A stretch of DNA of 43,210 bases from Mesorhizobium sp. (GCA_004020315.1 SAQG01000044.1:1-43210), one strand, 5' to 3'. Positions 33,986-43,141 are shown, counted from the stretch's first letter. Program-made: numbers and translations. The notes: generated from the letters alone by a model not told the origin.

Positions 33986-36340
33986 TTAGAAGCGGGTCGA
34001 TATGCCGAAGTTGAATTCCTGCACGTCGTCGGTGTCCTCCTTGAGGACCGGGATTGCATAGTCGATGCGGATCGGGCCAAAGGGCGACGCCCACATCAGA
34101 CCGACGCCGACAGAGGCGCGCCACTGCATGTCGACCGTCGACTGATCGACCAGTGAAGGATCGATCTTGCTGCCATAGAGCGTCGCCGCATCGGCGAACA
34201 CCGCGCCGCGCAGGCCGAAGCTCTCAGGGATGACCGGCATTGGGAACTGGGCTTCCGCAGAGGCATTGAAATAGGTGGTGCCACCGAGATGGTCGTCGTC
34301 GCCTTCATCGTCGACCGGCCCGATGCCACCATAGGCGAAGCCACGGATCATGCGGTCGCTGCTCTGGAAATGGTCGAAGATGCGCAGGTCGTCGCTGCCG
34401 TAGCCCTGGATATGGCCGGCCCCGCCCGAAATCAAACCAACCAAATCAAGCTGCTCGGACAATGTCTGGTAGACGCTGCCACGCGCTGTCACCTTGACGA
34501 ATTTGGCGTCGCCGCCGAGGCCGGCGAATTCCGTGGTGACATTGGCAAAGATGCCTTCATGCGGGTTCTTCATGTCGTCGATGGTGTTGTAGACCAGGCC
34601 GAGACTGACCGACGACTTGAGCCACGGGCTTTCCGCGATCCCGTTCAGGATAGCCGTAGAGATGTCGCAGCCAGCCAGTGGATCGCAGCCATCGTCGAGC
34701 TTATACTTCTCCTGCGAGATATTGTACGCCAGCTGCGTCGAGATGTTGTCGGTGATCGGCAGGCCGAAGCGCACTGTCGCGCCTAGCGTCTCGCTCTTAT
34801 AGTCGTCGTATTCCCTGGTCCGGTTGAAGATATCGAAACCGGCGGCAATGCGCCGCCCGAGGAAATAGGGCTCGGTGAAGGAGAAGCTGTAGTCGCGCGA
34901 ATTCTTGCCGCCGCCCGCCGAAAGCTTGATGAACTGGCCGCGTCCGAGGAAGTTGCGCTCGGTGATCGATCCTTCGACAGACGGGCCTGATGTGTCGCCG
35001 CCTGTCGAATAGCCGGCGCCGACCGAGAACTCGCCGGTCGATTTCTCGACTACGTCGACCACGAGCACCACCTGGTCTGGCTCAGAGCCGGGCACGGTGG
35101 AAACTTCGACTCTTTCAAAATAATCGAGTGCTTCCAGCCGTTTCTTCGCGCGCTGGATTAGAACCTGGTTGAAGGCATCCCCCTCACTCACGTCGAATTC
35201 GCGGCGAATGACATAGTCGCGTGTCCGGTCGTTGCCGCGAATCTCGATGCGCTCGACATAGGCCTTGGTGCCCTGGTCGATCGTATAGACCACTGAAATG
35301 GTGTGGTTCTCGAAATTGCGGTCGCCGCGCGGCGTCACCTGGGCGAAGGGATAGCCGGAACCGGCGACCCTCTCGGTCAACGCAATGATGGTGTCTTCGA
35401 CGTTCTCGGCGTTGTAGACGTCGCCCTTGTGGGTTTCGACCACCGATTGCAGCGATGCAGCGTCAACCTCGGGTATCGTGCTCTCGACACTAACGTCGCC
35501 GAATGTGTAGCGATCGCCCTCCTGCACGGTGATGGTCACCGTATATTTATTGGTGGTCTCGTCGAGTTCGCCGACCGCGGAAATCACCTGGAAGTCGGCA
35601 TAGCCGTGATTGTAATAGAAACGGCGCAGCAACTCCTGGTCGGCGCGCAGCTTGTCTTCGTCATAGACGTCGTCGCGCAGCACGAACGAAAGGATTGTGG
35701 AGCGCTTGGTGGAGATGACGTCGGACAGGCGACGGCTCGAATAGGCGCTGTTGCCGACGAAATTGATCGCAGCGATCTGCGTGCGGCCGCCTTCGTTGAT
35801 GTTGAAGACCACGTTCACGCGGTTGTCGCCGAGATCCATGATCTGGGTGGTCACGGCGGCGTCGTCACGGCCGATACGCCTGTAGGCGGCCTTGACCGCC
35901 TCGACATCGGCATCGAGCGCCTGCTGCGAGAACGTCCCACGCGGCTTCAATTGGACCGCGGCCGCGAGGGCGTTGTCCTTGAGCTTCTTGTTGCCCTGGA
36001 ACAGCACCTGGTTCACGACCTGATATTCGGAAACCCTGATGACCAGCGACGAACCGACCTGGTTGATCTGGACGTCCGAGAACAGCCCGGTGCCGAACAG
36101 CGCCTTGACCGCATCGTCGATATCGGAGCTGGAAAAGGGCTTGCCGGGCTTGATCGTGACGTAGTTGCGGATCGTGTCGGCGTCGACACGCTGATTGCCG
36201 CTGACTTCAACTCTTGAAACAACAGCGGCCTCGGCCGCCGATGTGGCAACGAACTGCACTGCGAGCGCACCTGGTACGACCAGAGCGGCGGACAGGGCCA
36301 CCGCGGACGCGGCGCTCAGAAACTTGGATGCTGCCTTCAT
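33986..36340 (-). CDS. bamA: Outer membrane protein assembly factor BamA
   Basis: A 784-residue Omp85 protein, the core of the machine that folds beta-barrels into the outer membrane. A signal peptide (MKAASKFLSAASAVALSAAL on to a cut near AEA-A) is followed by five POTRA domains from RVEVSGNQRVDADTIRNYV to about residue 430, then the 16-strand barrel (SVGAGYSTGGDTSGPSVEGS onward), with the DRMIRGFAYGGIGP lid region (VRGF-like RGF) and a final strand ending in Phe (FGISTRF). It lies between rseP and lpxD, as in other alphaproteobacteria. Confidence 0.96.
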   Translation of the reverse strand: MKAASKFLSAASAVALSAALVVPGALAVQFVATSAAEAAVVSRVEVSGNQRVDADTIRNYVTIKPGKPFSSSDIDDAVKALFGTGLFSDVQINQVGSSLVIRVSEYQVVNQVLFQGNKKLKDNALAAAVQLKPRGTFSQQALDADVEAVKAAYRRIGRDDAAVTTQIMDLGDNRVNVVFNINEGGRTQIAAINFVGNSAYSSRRLSDVISTKRSTILSFVLRDDVYDEDKLRADQELLRRFYYNHGYADFQVISAVGELDETTNKYTVTITVQEGDRYTFGDVSVESTIPEVDAASLQSVVETHKGDVYNAENVEDTIIALTERVAGSGYPFAQVTPRGDRNFENHTISVVYTIDQGTKAYVERIEIRGNDRTRDYVIRREFDVSEGDAFNQVLIQRAKKRLEALDYFERVEVSTVPGSEPDQVVLVVDVVEKSTGEFSVGAGYSTGGDTSGPSVEGSITERNFLGRGQFIKLSAGGGKNSRDYSFSFTEPYFLGRRIAAGFDIFNRTREYDDYKSETLGATVRFGLPITDNISTQLAYNISQEKYKLDDGCDPLAGCDISTAILNGIAESPWLKSSVSLGLVYNTIDDMKNPHEGIFANVTTEFAGLGGDAKFVKVTARGSVYQTLSEQLDLVGLISGGAGHIQGYGSDDLRIFDHFQSSDRMIRGFAYGGIGPVDDEGDDDHLGGTTYFNASAEAQFPMPVIPESFGLRGAVFADAATLYGSKIDPSLVDQSTVDMQWRASVGVGLMWASPFGPIRIDYAIPVLKEDTDDVQEFNFGISTRF

Positions 36341-36557
36341 CGGGCTTTTGTACCTTTTCTCGAAGTCCCCACGGCGAGAAAACCGGACGTGCGGTAATTT
36401 CCCCTACCGTATTAACCGGATTTTCCCTACACGCAAGGCTCCTGGTTAATTTGTATTTACTTAACCCTGTTGCGTGGCTTTCGCGTCACGCATATCCCCA
36501 CGCATGGTAAACGGCGTCTCAACATTGGCTGTGCCGAAGCCAAATTTCTTCATGATT

Positions 36558-37700
36558 TCAGCACCCAAACAGGTCGTTCCAGAAAACGAACCCCATGAAG
36601 CCCAAGACGAGAAGCAGGCCAGCCCTGTAGCCCATCTCCATCATCCGTTCCGACACTGGTCGCCGGATGACGGCCTCCACGCCGTAGAACAGGAGGTGGC
36701 CGCCGTCGAGGGGGGGAATCGGCAAGAGGTTGAGAATACCGATCCCGACCGACAACAGCGCAACAAGTTGCACAAGCCAGTCGAAGCCCAGTTTTGCCGC
36801 CTGCCCCGACATCTTCGCGATCTTGATTGGGCCGCCCAGCTGGCATTTGTCTTCGCGACCGACGACGAAACGCTGCAGGAACTGGCCGGTACGCTGGATG
36901 ATGTGGCCGGTTTCCTCGACCGCGGCAGCCAGTGCGCCAGCCGGGCTGTAGGTGATCAGCCGGGGTTGGCCGAATTCCTGATTGTTGACGACGCCGATCA
37001 CGGCCACCTTGACCTTGTTGCCCAGCGCGTCTTCCTGTTCCATCAACCGCGGCGTCGCCGTAACGGTGATCTCCTTGCCGTCGCGCAGCATGACGAAGGT
37101 GATGGCGTCGCCGCCGCGGCCCGAGACCCGGCGCTGGACGTCGGCGAAGGTCTGGACCTTGCTGCCGTCGACGCTGACGAATCGGTCCCCGGGCAGGATG
37201 CCGGCCCTGGCCGCCGGACTGTCGGCGGTGACCTCAGCCACCATCGGCTCCATCACAGGGCGGCCATAGGCTGAAAACAGCACCGCGAAGACGGCGATCG
37301 TCAGCAGGAAATTGAACAGCGGACCGGCCACCACAGTCGCCGCGCGCTTCCAGACAGGCTGCGTGTGAAACGCGATCTTGCGCTCGGCATCGGTCAGCGT
37401 GTCGATCTCCTCCGAGCTGGGCGGGCTCGAGGTGGCGTTCATGTCGCCGACGAACTTGACGTAGCCGCCGAGCGGTATGGCGCAGAGTTTCCAGCGCGTG
37501 CCATGGCTGTCATTGAAGCCGAAGAGTTCCGGGCCGAAGCCGATCGAAAAGACCTTCACGCCGATGCCGCACCAGCGGCCGACGAGATAATGGCCCATCT
37601 CGTGGACGAACACGACTACGGTCAGCACGAACAGGAACGGCACCAGCGTGCCGAGGACAAAGCCTTCCGTGCTGAAAACCGCGTGAAGAATCTCGTTCAA
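36558..37700 (-). CDS. rseP: RseP/MmpA-type site-2 zinc metalloprotease
   Basis: A 380-residue inner-membrane protease. The zinc motif HEMGH (about residue 34-38) lies in the first helix (FLFVLTVVVFVHEMGHYLVG), one PDZ domain follows (VTADSPAARAGILPGDRFVS), and the third metal ligand is in LLPIPPLDGGHLLFY. The C terminus has a last helix. Members cut membrane-bound anti-sigma factors or signal-peptide remnants. About 217 bases separate it from bamA downstream; I see no gene or strong site there. No dxr gene lies between it and cdsA. Confidence 0.94.
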   Translation of the reverse strand: MNEILHAVFSTEGFVLGTLVPFLFVLTVVVFVHEMGHYLVGRWCGIGVKVFSIGFGPELFGFNDSHGTRWKLCAIPLGGYVKFVGDMNATSSPPSSEEIDTLTDAERKIAFHTQPVWKRAATVVAGPLFNFLLTIAVFAVLFSAYGRPVMEPMVAEVTADSPAARAGILPGDRFVSVDGSKVQTFADVQRRVSGRGGDAITFVMLRDGKEITVTATPRLMEQEDALGNKVKVAVIGVVNNQEFGQPRLITYSPAGALAAAVEETGHIIQRTGQFLQRFVVGREDKCQLGGPIKIAKMSGQAAKLGFDWLVQLVALLSVGIGILNLLPIPPLDGGHLLFYGVEAVIRRPVSERMMEMGYRAGLLLVLGFMGFVFWNDLFGC

Positions 37701-37815
37701 CTCATGTCCTCAAAATTCGTCCGCAGCACGGTCGTACCGCGACTGTGGCACCAATCCAGGCGAATCCATGGCGCATCCTGCGCAGGTCAAGAAACCAGGC
37801 CAGGAATTAATGCGA

Positions 37816-38646
37816 TCAAGCTGGAAACAGCCCCTGCGCCGGATGGTCGGCGGTCGCCGAAATCCAGCCGATGACGTACAGGGCGAAAGCCGCCGCGACA
37901 AGCCCATCGACCCGGTCCATGACGCCGCCATGGCCCGGTATCAGCGTGCCCGAGTCCTTGCGGTTGTGGCGGCGCTTCACCCATGATTCGAAAAGGTCGC
38001 CGGCCTGCGAGACGAGCGAAAGCACGAGCGCGACGACGCCGAGCACTGCTAGATTGCCGGCTCCAGCCGCGGCGGCCAAAAGCAGCCCGGCAACCACGCC
38101 GCCGACGGCGCCGCCGAGTGCCCCGCTCTGCGTCTTGCCTGGTGAGATCGACGGCGCCAGCTTCGGACCGCCGACAGCGCGGCCGACGAAATAGGCTGCT
38201 ATGTCGGTCGCCCAGACCACCGCGAACAGGAAGAGAATGGCGACGAGGCCGGGATGGTCGCCGTCACGCAAAAGAGCAAGTGACAGTCCGGAAATGGCGG
38301 CATAGGCAAGGCCGGACGCGTCCCACTGTCCCGTTTGATGCATCGAAGTCTGGCGCATCGAAGCCACAACCACGGTGACAACGACCATCACCGCCACGAG
38401 AAGCAGCAGCCAGGACGCCGGCAGGCCCGAGACCAAGGCGCCGACGAAAACCAGAAGCAGCGCTTCCGGCAGAAGACCAAGCCCCGTGGCGGCGACCGGG
38501 CGGCACATTCGCGTCCATTCGCAGAAGATCAGGATCGCCATGGCGGCGCAAAGCAACCGGAAGGGCAGACCGCCGAGCCAGGTCAGGCCGAGTGTGACGA
38601 CCGCAAGCACGACGGCAGAAATAACCCGGAGCTGGAGGTTGCTCAT
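37816..38646 (-). CDS. cdsA: Phosphatidate cytidylyltransferase
   Basis: A 276-residue polytopic membrane enzyme that makes CDP-diacylglycerol from phosphatidate and CTP, the branch point for phospholipids. About seven membrane segments are visible, and the C-terminal family signature reads KDSGTLIPGHGGVMDRVDGL. WATDIAAYFVGRAVGG and SPGKTQSGALGG are also typical. Its ATG overlaps the uppS stop by 4 bases. A 115-base gap with no visible gene separates it from rseP. Confidence 0.95.
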   Translation of the reverse strand: MSNLQLRVISAVVLAVVTLGLTWLGGLPFRLLCAAMAILIFCEWTRMCRPVAATGLGLLPEALLLVFVGALVSGLPASWLLLLVAVMVVVTVVVASMRQTSMHQTGQWDASGLAYAAISGLSLALLRDGDHPGLVAILFLFAVVWATDIAAYFVGRAVGGPKLAPSISPGKTQSGALGGAVGGVVAGLLLAAAAGAGNLAVLGVVALVLSLVSQAGDLFESWVKRRHNRKDSGTLIPGHGGVMDRVDGLVAAAFALYVIGWISATADHPAQGLFPA

Positions 38647-39374
38647 CCCTTGGCTGTCACGGCAACGTCTTGAGCGCCAAGCCCGCCGAAACGGCGCTCG
38701 CGACTGGCAAAGTCGCGCAATGCGTCAGCCAAATGCTCGCGGCTGAAATCGGGCCAGTAGCAAGGCAGGAAGACAAGCTCGCTATAAGCCGCTTGCCACA
38801 GAAGGAAATTCGACAGCCTGAGCTCGCCGCTGGTGCGGATGACCAGTTCCGGATCAGGGATACCCTGGGTGTCGAGAGAGCCGGCAAAGGATTCGGCCGT
38901 GATCGCATCACTGTCGAGCTCGCCGCGCGCCACCGCCGAGGCAAGCTTGCGCGCCGTGCGCACGATCTCGTCGCGTCCGCCATAGTTGAATGCGATGACC
39001 AGGGTCAGTGCGTCGTTGCGGACGGTCAGCGTTTCGGCCTCTTCAAGCAGGGTCCTGATGTCAGGCTGCAGCCCTGCCCTGTCGCCGATGATCCTGACCC
39101 GCACGCCATTTTGGTGCAGTTCGGCGAGATCGCGGCGGATGAAGATTTTCAACAGGCCCATCAGGTCGCTGACTTCGGACTTCGGCCGCGACCAGTTTTC
39201 CGACGAGAAGGCATAGACGGTCAGGAACGAGATGCCGAGGCCAGGAGCGGCGCGCACCGTGTTGCGCAGTGCCTCGACGCCGGCCCGATGCCCGGCAAGC
39301 CGTGGCAAGCCACGCGCCTTGGCCCAGCGTCCGTTTCCGTCCATGATGATCGCGACATGCGCGGGGCTTGTCAT
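38643..39374 (-). CDS. uppS: Undecaprenyl pyrophosphate synthase (cis-prenyltransferase)
   Basis: A 243-residue enzyme that builds the C55 lipid carrier for cell-wall and polysaccharide synthesis. Conserved parts: IIMDGNGRWAKARGLPRLAG (catalytic Asp), LTVYAFSSENWSRPKSEV, LVIAFNYGGRDEIVRTARKL, DPELVIRTSGELRLSNFLLW and SELVFLPCYWPDFS. It overlaps cdsA by 4 bases and follows frr by 32. Confidence 0.96.
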   Translation of the reverse strand: MTSPAHVAIIMDGNGRWAKARGLPRLAGHRAGVEALRNTVRAAPGLGISFLTVYAFSSENWSRPKSEVSDLMGLLKIFIRRDLAELHQNGVRVRIIGDRAGLQPDIRTLLEEAETLTVRNDALTLVIAFNYGGRDEIVRTARKLASAVARGELDSDAITAESFAGSLDTQGIPDPELVIRTSGELRLSNFLLWQAAYSELVFLPCYWPDFSREHLADALRDFASRERRFGGLGAQDVAVTAKG

Positions 39375-39406
39375 GTTTTCGCTTTCGAGCCAGCAGTGGC
39401 CAGACC

Positions 39407-39961
39407 CTAAACCTGCATGATTTCAGCTTCCTTATCGGAAAGCAGATGGTCGATGGTGCTGATCGTCTCGTCGGTGAGTTTCTGAACCTGATCGGACCGC
39501 TTGCGATGATCGTCTTCGCTTATATCGCCGTCCTTTTCCGCCTTTTTGAGAAACTCCATGCCGTCCCGACGCACATGGCGCACGGCGATACGGGCATTCT
39601 CGGCATAACCGTGCGAGATCTTGACCAGCTCCTTGCGGCGCTGTTCGTTGAGCTCGGGCAGCGGAATTCTGAGATTGGTGCCGTCGACGATCGGATTGAA
39701 GCCGAGATTGGATTCCCGGATGGCGCGATCGACCGCGCCGACCATCGACTTGTCCCAGACGGAAACCGAAATCATGCGCGGCTCCGGCACCGACACGTTT
39801 GCCACCTGGTTGATCGGCATGGTGGTGCCGTAGGCCTGCACCTGGATCGCGTCGAGCAGGTTGCTCGACGCGCGGCCGGTCCGCAGCGAAGCCAGATCGT
39901 GCTTGAACGCAGCGATCGCCCCGTCCATGCGCCGTTTGAGATCATCGTATTCGCCACTCAT
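39407..39961 (-). CDS. frr: Ribosome recycling factor
   Basis: A 184-residue factor that, with EF-G, splits ribosomes after termination. The RRF fold is clear: DLASLRTGRASSNLLDAIQV, INQVANVSVPEPRMISVSVW, DGTNLRIPLPELNEQRRKEL and AENARIAVRHVRRDGME. Two ATGs are adjacent; the one at 39961 (MSGEYDD) is better spaced from GAGGAG. About 120 bases, with short inverted repeats, separate it from pyrH. Confidence 0.95.
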   Translation of the reverse strand: MSGEYDDLKRRMDGAIAAFKHDLASLRTGRASSNLLDAIQVQAYGTTMPINQVANVSVPEPRMISVSVWDKSMVGAVDRAIRESNLGFNPIVDGTNLRIPLPELNEQRRKELVKISHGYAENARIAVRHVRRDGMEFLKKAEKDGDISEDDHRKRSDQVQKLTDETISTIDHLLSDKEAEIMQV

Positions 39962-40017
39962 CATCGTCTCCTCGACCCGTTAGCCGGGTTCACTTCAGGG
40001 CTAACCCGTATTCAAGC

Positions 40018-40080
40018 CTAAATCCGAAAACCGGTTCCCGCTTTTCGCCTACGGGACACCTTCGGTTCGGGATCGGGCTC
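40018..40080. repeat. Short repeat of the CCGGTTCCC type in the pyrH-frr gap
   Basis: CGAAAA (40025-40030) and TTTTCG (40042-40047) flank CCGGTTCCCGC. This resembles a short intergenic repeat I recall as common in Mesorhizobium and relatives, and is a cousin of the elements at 18855 and 33837. A 7-base hairpin (GTTAGCC/GGCTAAC) lies just before it. Confidence 0.4.
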
Positions 40081-40085
40081 TCCGA

Positions 40086-40808
40086 TCAGTCGTCCGCGAC
40101 GACCGTGCACCGGCCGCCGCCCCTTAGAATATCACCGAAACCACCCTTCTCGTGGATCGAATAGACGATTATCGGAATGTTGTTTTCGCGCGCAAGTGCA
40201 ATCGCGGCCGTATCCATGATCGAAAGACCGCGTTTTATGACTTCGCCATGGCTGATGCGCTCGAAGCGTGTCGCATTCGGGTCCTTCTTGGGATCGGCGG
40301 AATAGACGCCGTCGACCTGAGTGCCCTTGAACAGCGCGTCTGCGCCGATTTCCGCCGCGCGCAGCGCCGCGGCCGAATCGGTGGTGAAGAACGGATTGCC
40401 GGTGCCGCCGGCGAAGATGACGACCTTGCCCTGGTTCATATAGGCGGTCGCCTGGCGCTGCGAAAAGCTCTCGCAAAGCTCAGGCATAGCGATTGCCGAC
40501 AGCACCACCGAGTCGACGCCGATTTTGTTCAGCGAGGTGCGCAGCGCCAGCGAGTTGATGACGGTGGCGAGCATGCCCATGTGGTCGCCGGTGACCCGGT
40601 CACCCCCCTTGGACGCAACCGCCACGCCGCGAAAGATGTTGCCGCCGCCGATGACGACGCCGACCTCGATGCCCAGGGCGCGGGCCTCGGCGATGTCGGC
40701 GGCGATGCGATCGACTACCGACACGTCGATGCCGAAATGCTGTTCACCCATCAGCGCTTCGCCCGACGCTTTCAGCAAGACACGTCGGTAGAGGGGCTTC
40801 ACCGTCAT
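40086..40808 (-). CDS. pyrH: UMP kinase
   Basis: A 240-residue amino-acid-kinase-fold enzyme phosphorylating UMP to UDP; the hexamer is usually activated by GTP and inhibited by UTP. Features: RRVLLKASGEALMG, VGVVIGGGNIFRG, VTGDHMGMLATVINSLAL, VVIFAGGTGNPFFTTDSAAA and GTQVDGVYSADPKKDP. The ATG at 40808 (MTVKPLYRR) has GAGGA upstream, and the open frame before it is not conserved. It is preceded by a 321-base gap containing hairpins. Confidence 0.96.
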   Translation of the reverse strand: MTVKPLYRRVLLKASGEALMGEQHFGIDVSVVDRIAADIAEARALGIEVGVVIGGGNIFRGVAVASKGGDRVTGDHMGMLATVINSLALRTSLNKIGVDSVVLSAIAMPELCESFSQRQATAYMNQGKVVIFAGGTGNPFFTTDSAAALRAAEIGADALFKGTQVDGVYSADPKKDPNATRFERISHGEVIKRGLSIMDTAAIALARENNIPIIVYSIHEKGGFGDILRGGGRCTVVADD

Positions 40809-40896
40809 CTGGTCCTCATCATCATGCGTGTGACGCGCCTGGGGCGGCTCCCCCGCGCAGGCGCTGCCCCGAAACATTGGCGTTCCGATACACGAA

Positions 40897-40922
40897 GGGC
40901 GCCGCGATGTCACGCGGCGCCC
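40897..40922 (-). terminator. GC-rich hairpin in the pyrH leader
   Basis: Perfect 10-base arms GGGCGCCGCG and CGCGGCGCCC around a 6-base loop, about 90 bases before the pyrH ATG. Only TTCGTGT follows on the minus strand, so it is a weak terminator or an attenuator of readthrough from tsf. Confidence 0.45.
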
Positions 40923-41069
40923 GAGCCGGAAACTCTCTTCCAGTCCCTAGCTTACGCCGGTAAACGCACCTTGCATCGGGCATGAGCAGATCTGGGCATG
41001 AGCAGATCCGGCAGATACCAGCCGGTCTGTCGCCAACCGCCTGGCCTTCATCGATACCGCGCAAGAAAT

Positions 41070-41099
41070 CGGCCGGACATCCTCGCGGACACCCGGCCG
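41070..41099 (-). terminator. Terminator hairpin of tsf with a GCGA tetraloop
   Basis: Read on the minus strand, two 13-base arms pair completely if three G-U pairs are allowed, closing on GCGA, a GNRA loop. ATTTCTTG follows. It begins about 30 bases past the tsf stop. Confidence 0.65.
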
Positions 41100-41129
41100 T
41101 AAAGTCTTTTCAGAGAGACAGAGTGCGGT

Positions 41130-42053
41130 TTACTTCTTGACCGCCGCCGCGACTTCCGCCGCAAAATCGGTCTCTTCCTTCTCGATGCCCTCGCCGAGCG
41201 CGAAGCGCAGATAAGCAGTGATCTTGGCCGGTGCGCCGATTTCCTTCTCGGCATCCTGCAGTGCCTTCTCGACGGTGATGTCGGGATTGAGCACGAAGGC
41301 CTGCTTGAGCAGCACGACCTCTTCGTAGAACTTGCGCATGCGGCCCTCGACCATCTTCTCGATGATCGCTTCCGGCTTGCCGGACTGGCGCGCCTGGTCG
41401 GCGAAGATAGCCTTCTCGCGTTCGACCGCGGCCGGATCGAGTTCTTCCGTCGTTAGCGCCATCGGGTTGGTGGCGGCGACATGCATGGCGACCTGACGGG
41501 CAAAGGCGTTGGCAGCCTGCGCGTTGCCTGACGTCTCGATGGCGACCAGCACGCCGAGCTTGCCAAGGCCGTCGGCAACCGCATTGTGAACGTAGGTTGC
41601 GACGGCGCCCTGCTCGACGGTCAGCTTGGCCGAACGGCGGAAGCCAAGATTCTCACCGATCGTGCCGACAGCGTCCTTGATGGTGTCGGCAACCGACTTG
41701 TCGGAACCCGGATACGGAGCGGCTGCGACGGTCTCGGTCTTGCCGCCATAGGCGAGCGCGACTTTGGCGACGTTGGCGACAATCTCCTGGAAAGCGGCGT
41801 TGCGGGCAACGAAGTCGGTCTCGGAATTGACCTCGACGACCGCCGCCTCGCGGATACCGGAGTCGACGCCGATGAGACCCTCGGCCGCGGTACGGCCGGC
41901 CTTCTTGTCGGCCTTGGAAATGCCCTTCTTGCGCAGCCAGTCGACGGCCTCTTCCATGTTGCCGTTGGTCTCGTTCAACGCCGCCTTGCAGTCCATCATG
42001 CCCGCGCCGGTCAAGTCGCGGAGTTCTTTGACCTGTGCAGCCGAAATGCTCAT
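41130..42053 (-). CDS. tsf: Elongation factor Ts
   Basis: A 307-residue nucleotide exchange factor for EF-Tu. The N-terminal UBA-like domain reads VKELRDLTGAGMMDCKAALN; the TDFVARN motif (VNSETDFVARNAAFQ) contacts EF-Tu; the dimerisation and C-terminal parts are complete. The ATG at 42053 (MSISAAQV) has GAGGCGACA upstream. It follows rpsB by 117 bases with a small hairpin between, the universal rpsB-tsf order. Confidence 0.97.
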   Translation of the reverse strand: MSISAAQVKELRDLTGAGMMDCKAALNETNGNMEEAVDWLRKKGISKADKKAGRTAAEGLIGVDSGIREAAVVEVNSETDFVARNAAFQEIVANVAKVALAYGGKTETVAAAPYPGSDKSVADTIKDAVGTIGENLGFRRSAKLTVEQGAVATYVHNAVADGLGKLGVLVAIETSGNAQAANAFARQVAMHVAATNPMALTTEELDPAAVEREKAIFADQARQSGKPEAIIEKMVEGRMRKFYEEVVLLKQAFVLNPDITVEKALQDAEKEIGAPAKITAYLRFALGEGIEKEETDFAAEVAAAVKK

Positions 42054-42148
42054 TGTCGCCTCTTTGTTTAAAATGCACCGACGCACCACCGGTCTTCGAT
42101 GATGCGCCTGGCGCCAGCGCTCAGCGCGCCAGAATATGAGAAAGATGA

Positions 42149-42164
42149 AGGCCGAAACCGGCCT
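42149..42164 (-). terminator. Hairpin between rpsB and tsf (attenuator or terminator)
   Basis: AGGCCG and CGGCCT around a 4-base loop, six bases after the rpsB stop. On the minus strand TCATCTTTCTC follows. Partial termination here would set the rpsB:tsf ratio. Confidence 0.6.
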
Positions 42165-42170
42165 CCGCTG

Positions 42171-42983
42171 TTACGCTTCCGGTGTCTGTTCGGCCGATGT
42201 CTGGGCAGCCGGTGTCTCGGCGGTCGGCGTCGGCTCGAGTGCCGGCTCGATCGGAGCCTCGGCCAACGCGCCGACGTCGACGCCGAGTGCGCCCTGCTGG
42301 CGAGCAATACCGTCGATTGCAGCCTTGGCGATCAGATCGCAATAGAGCTGGATAGCGCGGGCCGCGTCGTCATTGCCCGGAATCGGGAAATCGATCTTGT
42401 CCGGATCGCAGTTGGAATCGATGATCGCGACGACCGGGATGCCGAGACGCTTGGCCTCGAGGATGGCGATCGCTTCCTTGTTGGTGTCGATCACGAACAT
42501 CAGGTCGGGCGTCGAGCCCATGTCCTTGATGCCGCCCAGCGCCTTGTCGAGCTTCTCGCGCTCGCGATCGAGGTTAAGGCGCTCCTTCTTGGTGAGCCCC
42601 TGGGCCTCGCCAGCCAGCATCTCGTCAAGCTTGCGCAGGCGCTGGATGGAATTCGAGATCGTCTTCCAGTTGGTCATCATGCCGCCGAGCCAGCGGGAGT
42701 TGACATAGTACTGGGCCGAGCGCTGCGCGGCGTCGGCGACGATGTCGGACGCCTGGCGCTTGGTGCCGACGAACAGCACGCGGCCACCCTTGGCGACGGT
42801 GTCAGAAACCTGCTTCAGCGCCTGGTGCAGCAGCGGCACCGTCTGCGAGAGGTCGATGATGTGGATGTTGTTGCGGGCCCCATAGATATAGGGCGCCATC
42901 TTCGGGTTCCAGCGGTGGGTCTGGTGGCCGAAGTGAATGCCAGCTTCCAAAAGCTGGCGCATGCTGAAATCAGGCAGAGCCAT
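42171..42983 (-). CDS. rpsB: 30S ribosomal protein S2
   Basis: A 270-residue ribosomal protein. MALPDFSMRQLLEAGIHFGH, then RWNPKMAPYIYGARNNIHII, SRWLGGMMTNWKTISNSI and PDLMFVIDTNKEAIAILEAK are all standard S2. The last 35 residues are a Pro/Thr/Ala/Glu-rich tail (EPALEPTPTAETPAAQTSAE) beyond the usual end, common in this group. AAGGAA precedes the ATG. It is the first gene of the rpsB-tsf unit. Confidence 0.97.
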   Translation of the reverse strand: MALPDFSMRQLLEAGIHFGHQTHRWNPKMAPYIYGARNNIHIIDLSQTVPLLHQALKQVSDTVAKGGRVLFVGTKRQASDIVADAAQRSAQYYVNSRWLGGMMTNWKTISNSIQRLRKLDEMLAGEAQGLTKKERLNLDREREKLDKALGGIKDMGSTPDLMFVIDTNKEAIAILEAKRLGIPVVAIIDSNCDPDKIDFPIPGNDDAARAIQLYCDLIAKAAIDGIARQQGALGVDVGALAEAPIEPALEPTPTAETPAAQTSAEQTPEA

Positions 42984-43028
42984 TCTTAGTTCCTTTTCCG
43001 GTTAGCCTCCACGGACACAGGCATTTCT

Positions 43029-43093
43029 GGACTTTGTCCTCGAACGCCACCGGAGGTTTCAGCCGGATTTCTCCCGGGCAGACACCAAAGTCC
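43029..43093 (-). promoter_or_regulatory. Structured leader of rpsB
   Basis: GGACTTTG (43029-43036) and CAAAGTCC (43086-43093) are perfectly complementary over 8 bases and enclose 49 bases with further GC-rich pairing potential (CCGG and CCCGGG blocks). The structure would start near the 5' end of the rpsB transcript. S2 autoregulates through its leader in other bacteria; here that is inference. Confidence 0.4.
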
Positions 43094-43112
43094 GTGTGTG
43101 GAATGAGCGCGC

Positions 43113-43141
43113 ATATAGAGGGGATGCGCGACAAACGCAAG
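43113..43141 (-). promoter_or_regulatory. Promoter of rpsB
   Basis: On the minus strand CTTGCG (43141-43136), exactly 17 bases, then CTATAT (43118-43113). This fits the alphaproteobacterial housekeeping consensus CTTGAC-N17-CTATAT with two -35 mismatches. It gives a leader of about 120 bases. Confidence 0.6.

Larger units (their letters stand above)
40809..41129 (-). other. Gene-free gap between tsf and pyrH
   Basis: No convincing coding sequence on either strand. It holds the tsf terminator hairpin (41070-41099), a second GC-rich hairpin (40897-40922) and two copies of GGGCATGAGCAGATC 17 bases apart near 40978-41009. The pyrH promoter is probably here but I cannot place it. Confidence 0.6.
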
